A stretch of 64,000 bases of DNA from an uncultured Clostridia bacterium. GTDB taxonomy: Bacteria; Bacillota; Clostridia; Christensenellales; UBA1242. Shown here piece after piece: positions 32,961 to 43,465 of this stretch (its first letter is position 1; the number at the start of each line of letters is the position of its first letter). A program made the translations under genes and the position numbers. The stretch lies in the NCBI GenBank assembly GCA_947624415.1, contig CANQKH010000004.1:1-64000 (forward strand), written 5' to 3'. The notes beneath the pieces were generated by a model. It searched no databases and was not told where the DNA came from. It was given only the letters and a program-made list of their open reading frames with translations.

Positions 32961-33039
32961 TTATAAATTATTAAATTAACTTTTAAAATTGTTTTGCTTA
33001 TTAATAAATATTATGATATAATAAATGCGGAGATTTTAT

Positions 33040-34776
33040 ATGAAAACAAATTACTATCATACACATAATTGTGGAGAATTGAGAATTGAAAATGTTGGGC
33101 AAGATATTGTCCTTTCTGGGTGGCTTGCCACGATAAGAAAATTAGGAGGAATCGTTTTTGCCACCTTACGAGATCATTTTGGAGTTACACAACTTCTGTT
33201 TCATGATGAAAGGATTTTAGATGGCATCAATAAGGAAACAGTTGTCCGTGTTGAAGGTTGCGTATCTGAGCGTTCTTCAAAAAATCCAAATATGGAAACT
33301 GGTGATATAGAGGTAGTAGTAAAGGATTTGATTGTTTTAGGAAAATGTCAAAGTGTTCTACCTTTTGAAGTTGCTGAAGCACCTAATACAAAGGAGGATT
33401 TGAGATTTAAATATAGATATATTGATTTAAGAAATCCAATTACACATCAAGTTCTTGTGAAAAGGGGTGAAATTTTAAGATATATAAGAAATTGTTTCTA
33501 TGATATGGGCTTTTTAGAAGTTCAAACACCTATTTTAACTTCAAGTTCTCCAGAAGGGGCAAGAGATTATATTGTTCCCACGATTTTTTCGAAAGGTGAA
33601 TTTTATGCACTTCCTCAAGCACCACAACAATTCAAACAGTTATTAATGGTGTCGGGATATTCAAGTTATTTTCAAATAGCACCTTGTTTTAGAAATGAGG
33701 CAGGAAGGGCAGACAGAATGACCGGGGAATTTTATCAGGTCGATTTTGAGATGTCATTTGCAACACAAGAAGATATATTTGAAGTGTGTGAAAAATTTAT
33801 AACTGGACTTTATAATAAATTTACGACTTTTAATGTTTGCAAATCACCATTTGTAAGAATTCCATATAAGGAAGCAATTGAAAAATATTGCTCAGATAAA
33901 CCTGACTTAAGAAATCCTCTAATAGTAAATGATGTTACTGAAATTTTCAAAAACACCACTTTTAATGCTTTTAAGGATAAAACTATAAAAATGATTTTTG
34001 CAAAATGCGAAGAAAAACCAAGAAGATTTTACGATGAATTGGGTAAATTAATAGTAAGTTATGAAGGCAAAGGCTTGGCTTGGTTGAAATATGATGGAAA
34101 TGATTTTTCTGGCTCTATTGCAAAATTTTTGTCAGAACAAGAAAAGAAGGATTTAATTTCAAATTATTCTATTTCATCTGGAGATTCACTATTTTTTATA
34201 GCAGATGAGAAAAAGATGGCAATATTATTATCTAATGTTTTAAGAAATGAACTTGGAAAACAATTAAACTTAATAAATAACAATGATGTAAAATTCTGTT
34301 GGATTGTTGATTTTCCTTTTTATGAAATTAATGAAGAGACTGGAGGACTTGATTTCTCACACAATCCTTTCTCTATGCCTCAGGGTGGACTTGAAGTATT
34401 AAACAACAAAAATCCACTAGATATTGTTGCATATCAATATGATCTTGTTTGCAATGGTTATGAGATGTTGAGTGGTGCAGTTAGAAATCATGACCCAGAA
34501 ATAATGATAAAAGCCTTTAATTTGGCAGGATATGATGAAAATGTTGTTAAAGAGAAATTTTCGGCTCTATTTAATGCGTTTAGTTATGGTGCACCTCCTC
34601 ACGCAGGCGGTGCGTTTGGTTTAGATCGAATGTTGATGCAAATTTTTGGTTATGATGTTATACGTGAGGTTGCAGCATTTCCGCTTAATAAAAATGGAAG
34701 AGATTTGCTCATGAATGCACCAAGCAAAATAGATGAAAAAACTTTAAAAGAACTGGGAATAAAAGTTATTGATTGA
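33040..34776 (+). CDS. aspS: aspartyl-tRNA synthetase
   Basis: LRDHFGVTQLLF, QFKQLLM, GAPPHAGGAFGLDRM. Confidence 0.96.
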   Translation: MKTNYYHTHNCGELRIENVGQDIVLSGWLATIRKLGGIVFATLRDHFGVTQLLFHDERILDGINKETVVRVEGCVSERSSKNPNMETGDIEVVVKDLIVLGKCQSVLPFEVAEAPNTKEDLRFKYRYIDLRNPITHQVLVKRGEILRYIRNCFYDMGFLEVQTPILTSSSPEGARDYIVPTIFSKGEFYALPQAPQQFKQLLMVSGYSSYFQIAPCFRNEAGRADRMTGEFYQVDFEMSFATQEDIFEVCEKFITGLYNKFTTFNVCKSPFVRIPYKEAIEKYCSDKPDLRNPLIVNDVTEIFKNTTFNAFKDKTIKMIFAKCEEKPRRFYDELGKLIVSYEGKGLAWLKYDGNDFSGSIAKFLSEQEKKDLISNYSISSGDSLFFIADEKKMAILLSNVLRNELGKQLNLINNNDVKFCWIVDFPFYEINEETGGLDFSHNPFSMPQGGLEVLNNKNPLDIVAYQYDLVCNGYEMLSGAVRNHDPEIMIKAFNLAGYDENVVKEKFSALFNAFSYGAPPHAGGAFGLDRMLMQIFGYDVIREVAAFPLNKNGRDLLMNAPSKIDEKTLKELGIKVID

Positions 34777-34785
34777 GGAGAAAAC

Positions 34786-36168
34786 ATGAAAAAGATAGAT
34801 ATCAAAAAAATATATGATGAAAGAGAGGGGCTTTTTAATAAAGAAATAATTGCGGCAGGTTGGGTAAAGTCATCTCGTAGCAATGGTAATTTGGGATTTA
34901 TTGATCTCAACGATGGAACTTGCTTTAAAGGACTTCAAATCGTTTTTACTAAATCTGATCTTGCAAATTTCGATATTATCGAAAAATTAAATACCGGATC
35001 ATCTATCCTTTGTAAAGGACTTCTAGTTTCAACTCCTAATAACAAACAACCTTTTGAGTTACAAGCAAAAGATATAACGGTTATTAACGCGACAGATAAT
35101 GAATATCCTTTACAGAAAAAGAGACATTCTTTGGAATTTTTAAGAGAAATTGCATATTTAAGACCAAGAACAAATTTATTTAATGCTGTTTTTCGTGTTA
35201 GAAGTAAACTTGCTTTTTTACTTCATGAATTTTTTGAAAATAAAGGTTTTGTTCACGTCCATACACCTTTGTTAACATCTTCAGACTGTGAGGGTGGAAG
35301 CGAACTCTTTAGAGTTACAACACAAAATATTTATGATGAAAAAGGGCCTTTTGATCCTAATAACGAGTTATTTGGGAAAAAAGTATATCTTTCTCCTACT
35401 GGTCAACTAGAAGGAGAGGCTGCCGCCTTTGCTTTTGGGAAAATTTACACTTTTGGACCTTCTTTTAGGGCTGAAAATAGCAATACAACTCGCCATCTTA
35501 ATGAGTTTTGGCACTTGGAACCAGAGGTTTGTTTTATGAATTTAGATGAACTTATGGACTTAGAAGAAGAAATGATGAAATACATTATTTCTAATATTTT
35601 AAAGAAATGTCCAGACGAAATGAATTTCTTTAATGAATTTGTAGAACCGGGGCTGTTTGATAAGTTGAATAATATTGTTAATAGTGAATTTGCACATATC
35701 ACTTATACCGAAGCAATTGAAATTTTAAAAAAGAATAACAAAAAGTTTGAGTTCCCGGTAGAGTGGGGAAGCGATATTCAAACTGAACATGAAAGATATT
35801 TATCAGAAGTTGTCTTTAAAAAGCCTGTTTTTGTTACCGACTATCCAAAAGCAATCAAAGCATTTTATATGAAACAAAACGACGACGGAAAAACTGTAAG
35901 AGCCTGTGATTTACTATTTCCTGGCATTGGCGAGGTAACTGGTGGAAGCGAGAGGGAAACTGATTATCAAAAATTAAAAAATCATATGAATAATTTAAAG
36001 TTAAAAGAAGAAGATTACTGGTGGTATTTAAATTTAAGAAGATTTGGTTCTGTAGAACATAGTGGTTTTGGCCTTGGTTTTGAAAGAATATTAATGTATA
36101 TAACTGGGGTATCTAATATTAGAGATGTTATTATGTTCCCACGAACACCAAATAATTGTGAATTTTAA
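34786..36168 (+). CDS. asnS: asparaginyl-tRNA synthetase
   Basis: LYLSPTGQLEGE, GPSFRAENSNTTRHLNEFWHLEPE. Confidence 0.97.
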   Translation: MKKIDIKKIYDEREGLFNKEIIAAGWVKSSRSNGNLGFIDLNDGTCFKGLQIVFTKSDLANFDIIEKLNTGSSILCKGLLVSTPNNKQPFELQAKDITVINATDNEYPLQKKRHSLEFLREIAYLRPRTNLFNAVFRVRSKLAFLLHEFFENKGFVHVHTPLLTSSDCEGGSELFRVTTQNIYDEKGPFDPNNELFGKKVYLSPTGQLEGEAAAFAFGKIYTFGPSFRAENSNTTRHLNEFWHLEPEVCFMNLDELMDLEEEMMKYIISNILKKCPDEMNFFNEFVEPGLFDKLNNIVNSEFAHITYTEAIEILKKNNKKFEFPVEWGSDIQTEHERYLSEVVFKKPVFVTDYPKAIKAFYMKQNDDGKTVRACDLLFPGIGEVTGGSERETDYQKLKNHMNNLKLKEEDYWWYLNLRRFGSVEHSGFGLGFERILMYITGVSNIRDVIMFPRTPNNCEF

Positions 36169-36214
36169 TAAAAAAAGATCTTGCATTTTGAAGTATTTTT
36201 AAAAATATGGTATT

Positions 36215-37090
36215 TCAATTAAGCGAGGTCTTTTTTATTAAGGAAACTATGTCGTTTGGATAGTCTACTTCAAATGTAAGTTCCTTTTGCAAGAAGGGAT
36301 GGTAAAATACTATTTTTTTACACAATAAAGCAGTATGATTAATAAAATAAGATTTTTCACCATAAAGTTCATCTCCAACCAGTGGGTGGCCAATGCTTGC
36401 CAGATGAACTCTTATTTGATGTGTTCTACCATGGTCTAAAATAAGTTTTACTAAAGAAAATTCATTATTAAATTTTATTGGTGTTATATAAGTGGTTGCT
36501 GAGAGGCCGTCAGGAGATATAATTCTCTTTATTTCATTTTTTCCATTATTACAAATTGTTTTTATTTTTTTATTTACAATAATTTCCTCATCGATTTTTC
36601 CATTACAAATCGCATGATACTCTTTTTCTATTATTGTTAATTTATTCTGTGATATGCTATCTTTTGCAATTACTATAATGCCTGAGGTGTCTTTATCTAA
36701 TCTATTCACCATTCTCAAAACAAAATTATCATCTTTTGTGCTCATATAATTGCAAATTGCTCCTGCAAGATTAAACATATAATGACTTCTGGTTGGCATA
36801 GAGGAAATGCCACTTTCCTTGTTAATTAGTAGGTAGTATTCATCTTCATATACAATATCAAGGGGTAGTATGCAACTTTTTGTTTCAGTTTTATTATTTG
36901 GATTGTTGTTAATTTCAAGCAAATCACCAGCGTATATTTTGGTGCTAGTGTTTGCTGATTCTCCGTTTACTTTTATAAAATCTTCTTTTTTACGTAAATT
37001 CTTAATAAAATTCTCAGAGAATCCCTCGTCTTTTAAAAAATAATAAACTGATTTGTAATTTTTCGATATTATAAATTTAGAGTAATTCAT
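36215..37090 (-). CDS. RluA-family pseudouridine synthase
   Basis: VNRLDKDTSGIIVIAK, GRTHQIRVHLASIGHPLVGDELYG. Confidence 0.95.
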   Translation of the reverse strand: MNYSKFIISKNYKSVYYFLKDEGFSENFIKNLRKKEDFIKVNGESANTSTKIYAGDLLEINNNPNNKTETKSCILPLDIVYEDEYYLLINKESGISSMPTRSHYMFNLAGAICNYMSTKDDNFVLRMVNRLDKDTSGIIVIAKDSISQNKLTIIEKEYHAICNGKIDEEIIVNKKIKTICNNGKNEIKRIISPDGLSATTYITPIKFNNEFSLVKLILDHGRTHQIRVHLASIGHPLVGDELYGEKSYFINHTALLCKKIVFYHPFLQKELTFEVDYPNDIVSLIKKTSLN

Positions 37091-37135
37091 TTAAATATTA
37101 TAACATAAAAAATAATAAAAATAAACTGATAATAG

Positions 37136-37163
37136 TTGACAAAAAAAAATAATTATATATAAT
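37136..37163 (+). promoter_or_regulatory. sigma-A-like promoter for pheST
   Basis: TTGACA-16 nt-TATAAT. Confidence 0.7.
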
Positions 37164-37174
37164 TAAATAGGGAA

Positions 37175-37407
37175 AGGCAATGATAAAAGAGTAGTAACAT
37201 ATGGATTTATCTCAGAGAGTTTGTTCTACGGCTGGAAAACAAATATAATGAAGTATGCGAATTCGCTTTTTAGCTACATTTACGAAATTATAGTAGTTTA
37301 TGTCGTGATTCTGCGTTAATGAAAAATAAGGATAGAAGAAATTTCTATCGAAATTAGGTGGTACCACGAAAAGTTCTCTTTCGTCCTAAGACATGGAGAA
37401 CTTTTTT
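37175..37407 (+). promoter_or_regulatory. T-box leader of pheST
   Basis: T-box AGGTGGTACCACG at 37356-37368; terminator AAAAGTTCTC/GAGAACTTTT; candidate UUC specifier at 37262-37264; GGCTGGAAAAC distal loop. Confidence 0.93.
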
Positions 37408-37443
37408 ATATTTTACAAACTTAATTATAAAAATGGAGGGATT

Positions 37444-38469
37444 ATGTTAACAGAAGACTTAGAAAATTTAAAACGGGAAATATGTGGCGAAATTGATGAA
37501 ATTGATTTTTCAAATAAAAAAGGCCTTGCGGATATTCGGGTTAAGGTGTTCGGGAAGGCGGGATGTTTAACTTTACTTTCCAAAGGCATGAGGGATTTAT
37601 CTCCTGAGGAGAGGCCTGTTGTAGGGGCTTTAATTAATGAGGTTAGGAATTTTTTGGAAGAAAAAATCAGTTCAAAGGAAAAAGATTTTGAAAAACAAGA
37701 ATTACGTGAAAGATTAGAGAAGGAGAAGATTGATATAACTGAGCCTTCAAGAGAAAAGATAGGAGCGGCTCATCCAATATCAAATGTGTTAGATAGGTTA
37801 ACTGACATTTGTGTGAGTTTGGGCTTTTCTGTTGTTGAAGGACCAGAGATAGAAACCGATTATTATAATTTTGAGGCGTTAAATACCCCCAAAAACCATC
37901 CTGCAAGAGATATGCAAGATACTTTTTTCATTAATGATAATATCTTGGTTCGCTCGCAGACATCTGCTGTCCAGGCAAGAGAGATGGAGGTAAGAAAACC
38001 ACCATTTAAAATAATTTGCCCTGGTAAAACTTATCGAAATGATAGTGATTCAACGCATAGTCCTGTATTTCATCAACTTGAGGGACTTGTTATAGATGAA
38101 AATATCTCAATGGCTGATTTAAAAGCAATGCTTACAATTCTTATGAAAAGGTTGTATGGTGAGGATACAACTATAAGATTTAGGCCATCTTTCTTTCCTT
38201 TTACAGAGCCAAGTATTGAAGTGGATGTTTCTTGTCCTAACTGTCATGGTAAAGGATGTCAAACTTGTAAGGGAACGGGTATGTTGGAATTGCTTGGTGC
38301 AGGAATAGTAAATCCAAAGGTGCTTGAGATGTCAGGAATTGATAGCAAGAAATACAGAGGATTTGCTTTTGGTTTTGGACTTGACAGAACTGCAATGATA
38401 TTAAATAGCATAAATAATATAAGATATTTTTATAGAAATGATATAAGATTCTTAAATCAAATGAAATAG
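37444..38469 (+). CDS. pheS: phenylalanyl-tRNA synthetase alpha subunit
   Basis: GPEIETDYYNFEALNTPKNHPARDMQDTF; start set behind GGAGGG at 37444. Confidence 0.97.
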   Translation: MLTEDLENLKREICGEIDEIDFSNKKGLADIRVKVFGKAGCLTLLSKGMRDLSPEERPVVGALINEVRNFLEEKISSKEKDFEKQELRERLEKEKIDITEPSREKIGAAHPISNVLDRLTDICVSLGFSVVEGPEIETDYYNFEALNTPKNHPARDMQDTFFINDNILVRSQTSAVQAREMEVRKPPFKIICPGKTYRNDSDSTHSPVFHQLEGLVIDENISMADLKAMLTILMKRLYGEDTTIRFRPSFFPFTEPSIEVDVSCPNCHGKGCQTCKGTGMLELLGAGIVNPKVLEMSGIDSKKYRGFAFGFGLDRTAMILNSINNIRYFYRNDIRFLNQMK

Positions 38470-38479
38470 AGGAGAAAAC

Positions 38480-40885
38480 ATGAAAGTAACATATAATTGG
38501 TTGAAAGAAATGGTGGATATTGATATTTCACCTGAAGAGCTGGCAAAAAAATTAACTTCAGCAGGAATGGAGGTAGAAGAGATTATTTATCAAAACGAAC
38601 ATCTCCATGATGTTGTTGTTGGACGAATTATTCAAATAGAAAAACATCCTCATGCAGATAGATTGGTTGTATGCAGAGTAGATTTGGGAGGGGGTAAGGT
38701 TACTCAAATTTTAACGGCGGCAACAAATGTGTTTGTAGGTGCAGTTGTTCCTGTAAGCCTAGAAGGTGCAGATCTTGTAAATGGAGTAAAGATTCAAAAA
38801 ACTGTTATGCGTGGTGTTGAATCATGCGGAATGTTTTGTTCTGGAGAAGAATTAGGCATTGATGAAAACTATTACGAAGGAGCTGGCGTTAATGGAATTT
38901 TAATTTTACCTTCGAATTTAAAAATTGGACAACCTATAGAGGAAGCTTTAATGCTAAATGATGTTGTTTATGATATAGGAATAACACCTAATAGGGCAGA
39001 TTGCATGAGTGTTATTGGTATTGCACGGGAAGTATGTGCTCTTCTTGGTAAAGAGTTGAAAAAAATTAATTTAAATTACAATATAGATGTTTATTCAAAA
39101 GATACAGTTAGAAATTATGTAAATGTCGATGTTCAAACCGATAATTGTCATAGATATATGGCAAGTGCAATTACAGACGTGAAAATAGAAAAATCGCCTC
39201 TTTGGCTTAGAGCGAGACTGAATGCTGTTGGTATAAAACCTATAAATACTATGGTTGACATAACAAATTATGTTCTTATAGAAATGGGACAGCCTTTGCA
39301 CGCTTTCGATCAGAAAAATATCAGGGGAAGTCATATAATTGTTAGACAGGCAAAACCTGGAGAAACAATTAGTGTTCTAAATCATAATAGTTATGACTTG
39401 ACAGAAGAAAATATGGTTATAGCTGACGATGAAGGTCCAATGGTCATTGCCGGTGTTATTGGCGGGGTAGATTCTTGTATAACCGATGAAACAAAAATAT
39501 CGGTTTTAGAAAGTGCTGTGTTTGATTTGAAATCCATACGTATTACAAGCAGAAAACTTGGAGTGAGGACAGATTCTTCTGCAAGATATGAAAAAGGAGT
39601 TAATGTAGCTAATGCAGAATTGGGCTTGGCTAGGGCATTGCATCTTGTTACGGAATTGGGCTGTGGACGTGTTGTTCGTGGTGTTATAGATATATGTAAC
39701 AAAAAGAATGAAGCAAGAGAGGTTGTTGGGTCAATAAAATTAATAAATGACATACTTGGGGTTGAAATTCCAACAGCGGATATGGTTAGAATTCTTAATA
39801 ATTTAGGAATTCAAACAAAGGCTTATGGTGATAAACTTAATTGTAAAGTTCCTCCTTATAGGGAAGACATTGAAAATGACTATGATTTAGCAGAAGAAAT
39901 TATAAGGCTTTATGGATATGATGTTTATGACAATTTAAATTATAATTTATTTGAGAATGCGACTATAACAGAAGGGCATACACATCCAAGATTAAGCCTT
40001 GAACGAAAATACAGGAATGCGTTAATAGAAAGAGGATTTTATGAAAACATTTCTTACACTTTAGTTTCGGGAAAAATAAATGAAATGTTATTATTGCCTG
40101 ATGATGATTATAAAATAGTAAGAATTGCCAATCCAATAAGTGAAAGTATATCTTGTATGAGAACTTCACTAGCACATTCATTATTTCAAAATATAAATTA
40201 TAATTTAAGTGTTGGAAATAAAGATTTAAGAATATTTGAATTTGGTAAAGCGTTTAGGGCTAAAACTCTCCCTTTGCAAGAATTGCCTTATGAGGATAAT
40301 ATGTTGGCAATTGCTGTTTGTGAAGATGGGTATAGTTTCTTTGACTTAAAAGGAGTTTTAGAATCGTTATTAAGCAAAACGTCTTTAAAATACACTTTGG
40401 TTCGTTCAAACAAAAGTTTTCTACATTTAGGTGTATCAGCAGACGTTTTGGATGAAAATGGCATAGTTGTAGCATCTTTTGGTAAAATTCATCCTGTTGT
40501 TGCCAAAAACTACGACATACCAGTTAATGTATTCTATTGTGAAGTCAACACACAATATCTAGCAGATTTACCAGAAAAGGTTTACAATGTAAAATCAATT
40601 TCAAAATATCCAATAGTAGAAAGGGATATTTCTGTTGTTGTCAATGAAAATGTTACTGTAGAAGAGATATTGACTTCAATAAAATCTGCTTGCGGCATCT
40701 TGTATTATGATAGTTATTTGTTTGACATATATAGAAACAATTCTTTGGGAGAGAATAAGAAGAGTTTAGCTTTTAAAATAAAACTTTCTGATATAAATAA
40801 AACATTAACTGATGATGAAGTTCAAAATGTTGTTAATAAGGTTTTGAAGGCATTATCTTATAAACATGGAGCGGTTTTAAGATGA
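38480..40885 (+). CDS. pheT: phenylalanyl-tRNA synthetase beta subunit
   Basis: KVTYNWLKEMVDI, B3/B4 and FDX-ACB domains. Confidence 0.98.
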   Translation: MKVTYNWLKEMVDIDISPEELAKKLTSAGMEVEEIIYQNEHLHDVVVGRIIQIEKHPHADRLVVCRVDLGGGKVTQILTAATNVFVGAVVPVSLEGADLVNGVKIQKTVMRGVESCGMFCSGEELGIDENYYEGAGVNGILILPSNLKIGQPIEEALMLNDVVYDIGITPNRADCMSVIGIAREVCALLGKELKKINLNYNIDVYSKDTVRNYVNVDVQTDNCHRYMASAITDVKIEKSPLWLRARLNAVGIKPINTMVDITNYVLIEMGQPLHAFDQKNIRGSHIIVRQAKPGETISVLNHNSYDLTEENMVIADDEGPMVIAGVIGGVDSCITDETKISVLESAVFDLKSIRITSRKLGVRTDSSARYEKGVNVANAELGLARALHLVTELGCGRVVRGVIDICNKKNEAREVVGSIKLINDILGVEIPTADMVRILNNLGIQTKAYGDKLNCKVPPYREDIENDYDLAEEIIRLYGYDVYDNLNYNLFENATITEGHTHPRLSLERKYRNALIERGFYENISYTLVSGKINEMLLLPDDDYKIVRIANPISESISCMRTSLAHSLFQNINYNLSVGNKDLRIFEFGKAFRAKTLPLQELPYEDNMLAIAVCEDGYSFFDLKGVLESLLSKTSLKYTLVRSNKSFLHLGVSADVLDENGIVVASFGKIHPVVAKNYDIPVNVFYCEVNTQYLADLPEKVYNVKSISKYPIVERDISVVVNENVTVEEILTSIKSACGILYYDSYLFDIYRNNSLGENKKSLAFKIKLSDINKTLTDDEVQNVVNKVLKALSYKHGAVLR

Positions 40886-42000
40886 TTTATCTTGATAATG
40901 CTGCAACAACAAAAATGTATGAAGAATGTGCAGACATTTATAAAGAATATGCCTGCAATTCTTTTTATAATCCTTCTGCTGAATATAGAGTTGCGTTAGA
41001 AATAGCAAAAAAAATCAACCAAGTTAGAGACTTAATACTTAAAAAATTAGGTGCAAGTAAAGGCAATATCGTTTTTACTAGTGGGGCAACTGAAAGTAAT
41101 AATTTGGCAATTCTGGGAAGTAAAAGAAATGGAAAATATGAATATATTTTTTCGCAAGGGGCTCACCCAAGTGTTTACAATGTTGCCAACGAATTAAAAA
41201 GACAGGGCTTTATTGTTCATTTTGTTGGTCTCAACTCTAATGGACAAGTTGATTATGATAAAATATCATCACTTATAAATGAAAATACAAGACTGGTTTC
41301 GGTAATCCATGTGAACAACGAAACAGGTGCTGTAAATGATTTAAAAAAGATTTCTTTGATGATTCGACAAAAGTCTAAAAACGTATTGTTTCATGTTGAT
41401 GGGGTTCAAGCGTTTTGTAAAATTGCTTTTAACCTAGATGAATTAGATGTTGACCTTTATACTATTTCATCGCATAAGTTTCATGGGCCAAAAGGAGTTG
41501 GGGCGCTTTATGTAAAAAACATTAATGCATTAAAACCAATAGTTTTTGGGGGTGGACAAGAAAATGGTTATAGGTCTGGCACTGAAAATGTTAGTGGTAT
41601 AATTGCCATGGGCAAAGCAATTGAAATGATAAATATTGAAGATAACTATAAAAAAATAGAAAGCCTGCGAAATAATTTTTTGTCAAATTTAAAAAATGTT
41701 GAAGGCGTTAAGATAACGGCAGGTCAAAGTCCTTATATTTTAAGTATTTCATTTAAGGGAGTTAATGGTGAAACGCTTATGAGGGCATTGCAAGATAAAG
41801 GTGTCTTGGTTGGAAAAGGAAGTGCTTGTTCCTCAAAAAAATCAGGTAATAGAGTGCTTGAAAGCATGGGAATTCCTTTGGAAGAAATAAAATCTCATAT
41901 TAGAGTTTCATTTAGTGAGTTGAATACATTAGAGGAAGTAGAAGAGGCAAGTAAAATTATAGTTAATGTTTATAATGATATAAGGGAGAAGATTTCATGA
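40882..42000 (+). CDS. cysteine desulfurase, NifS/IscS type
   Basis: SSHKFHGPKGVGALY, GSACSS active loop; coupled to thiI. Confidence 0.95.
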   Translation: MIYLDNAATTKMYEECADIYKEYACNSFYNPSAEYRVALEIAKKINQVRDLILKKLGASKGNIVFTSGATESNNLAILGSKRNGKYEYIFSQGAHPSVYNVANELKRQGFIVHFVGLNSNGQVDYDKISSLINENTRLVSVIHVNNETGAVNDLKKISLMIRQKSKNVLFHVDGVQAFCKIAFNLDELDVDLYTISSHKFHGPKGVGALYVKNINALKPIVFGGGQENGYRSGTENVSGIIAMGKAIEMINIEDNYKKIESLRNNFLSNLKNVEGVKITAGQSPYILSISFKGVNGETLMRALQDKGVLVGKGSACSSKKSGNRVLESMGIPLEEIKSHIRVSFSELNTLEEVEEASKIIVNVYNDIREKIS

Positions 42001-43160
42001 ATGTTTTATTATTGAGATTTGGGGAGTTATATTTAAAAGGAAATAACAGATATATTTTTGAACAACAACTTATTAATAATATAAAGTCTAAACTGAGCGG
42101 AGAAAATTTTAAATTTGAAAAAACATTTGGAAGGTATGTAATAAGTGAATACGATAAAAGTAGAGAAAAGTTTATAATTGAAAAATTGAGGCAAGTTTTT
42201 GGACTATATAGTTTGAGCCCAGCAATGGAAGTAGAAGCAATCATACAAAAAATAGAAGAGGCGGCAAAAAATGTAAACCTCTCGTGTGGTAATACCTTTA
42301 AAGTTGCTGTAAAAAGAGCAGATAAAAGATTTCCTATAACATCTATGGAATTAGCAAAAGAGCTTGGCGGTGTAATTTTAGAAAAAAATCCAGAGGCGAA
42401 AGTTGATCTTTATGATCCGCAATTTGTGTTTAATGTAGATATAAGATTAAATGGTAAGGCTTATATATATACTGAAATTATAAAATGTCAAGGTGGATTG
42501 CCTTTAGGCTCGGCTGGCAAAGGCTTATTGTTGCTTTCTGGCGGTATAGATAGTCCGGTTGCCGGGTATTTGATGGCGAAAAGAGGGCTGGTATTTGATG
42601 CATTGCATTTTCATAGTTATCCCTACACGTCAGAACAGGCAAAAGATAAGGTTTTAGAATTAACTAAAAAATTAACAAATTACGTTGGGGATGTTAATTT
42701 GCATATTATATCATTTACAAAAGTGCAAGAGTCGATTCATATGAATTGTTCAAGTGAGTATATGATTACGATTATGAGAAGAATAATGATGAGGATTGCA
42801 GAAAAAATATGCGAAAAAAATAATCTTCAATCTATTATAACGGGTGAAAGTTTGGGACAGGTCGCCAGTCAAACTATGCAAAGCATGACAGTTACTGGTC
42901 AAGTTGTAAAAACATTGCCAATATTTAGACCTTGTATTGCGATGGACAAGGAGGAGATTATGGCAATTGCAAAACAATTAGAAACTTACGAAATATCAAT
43001 TTTGCCTTATGAAGATTGCTGCACTGTTTTCCTGCCAAAAAATCCAGTTATTAAACCAACAATAGAAAAAGTCTTAAAAGAAGAGGCGAAAATTAATGTA
43101 GAGAAGTTGGTTGAAGAATGCTTGGCCAATGAAGAACTAATTCAAATAAAAAGAGCGTAG
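41997..43160 (+). CDS. thiI: tRNA 4-thiouridine synthase ThiI (no rhodanese domain)
   Basis: THUMP domain; SGGIDSPVAGYLMAKRG PP-loop. Confidence 0.96.
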   Translation: MNVLLLRFGELYLKGNNRYIFEQQLINNIKSKLSGENFKFEKTFGRYVISEYDKSREKFIIEKLRQVFGLYSLSPAMEVEAIIQKIEEAAKNVNLSCGNTFKVAVKRADKRFPITSMELAKELGGVILEKNPEAKVDLYDPQFVFNVDIRLNGKAYIYTEIIKCQGGLPLGSAGKGLLLLSGGIDSPVAGYLMAKRGLVFDALHFHSYPYTSEQAKDKVLELTKKLTNYVGDVNLHIISFTKVQESIHMNCSSEYMITIMRRIMMRIAEKICEKNNLQSIITGESLGQVASQTMQSMTVTGQVVKTLPIFRPCIAMDKEEIMAIAKQLETYEISILPYEDCCTVFLPKNPVIKPTIEKVLKEEAKINVEKLVEECLANEELIQIKRA

Positions 43161-43225
43161 TTTTAAGTGTGTTGTAAAAGGTGCATTTTACTGATGCTCT
43201 TTTTTTATGTCATTAATAAGGCTAG

Positions 43226-43412
43226 TTAATGTATTATGCAAAAATATGTATAATGCATTATTTTTATTAATCAGGAATTTATAAACTTGCATATTATGCA
43301 ATATATATCAAAAATGAATGAATAAATATGCAAAAAACACTTGCATAATTATAAATAATGTTGTATAATAATCAAAAATGAATGAATAATGATGAATTTA
43401 TATTTATTCATA
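43226..43412 (+). promoter_or_regulatory. repeat-dense argR upstream region, candidate ArgR operator array
   Basis: TGTATTATGCA, TGTATAATGCA, TTGCATATTATGCAA, TATGCAA...TTGCATA; two exact copies of ATCAAAAATGAATGAATAA; ATGAAT...ATTCAT. Confidence 0.6.
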
Positions 43413-43465
43413 AATCGCTACATTTGGCTTAAATAGGGAGATATAGCGTTTAAAGGAGAAAGAAT

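Noticed and set aside
37501-38469. Cys-rich CPNCHGKGCQTCKGTG insert in PheS
   Set aside because: This zinc-finger-like segment is common in bacterial PheS; not unusual.
39391-39753. 120-aa minus-strand ORF
   Set aside because: Shadow ORF antisense to pheT.
43307-43389. Two exact 19-bp repeats considered as a minimal CRISPR
   Set aside because: Only two copies, AT-rich, in an argR promoter with other operator-like repeats; no cas genes.
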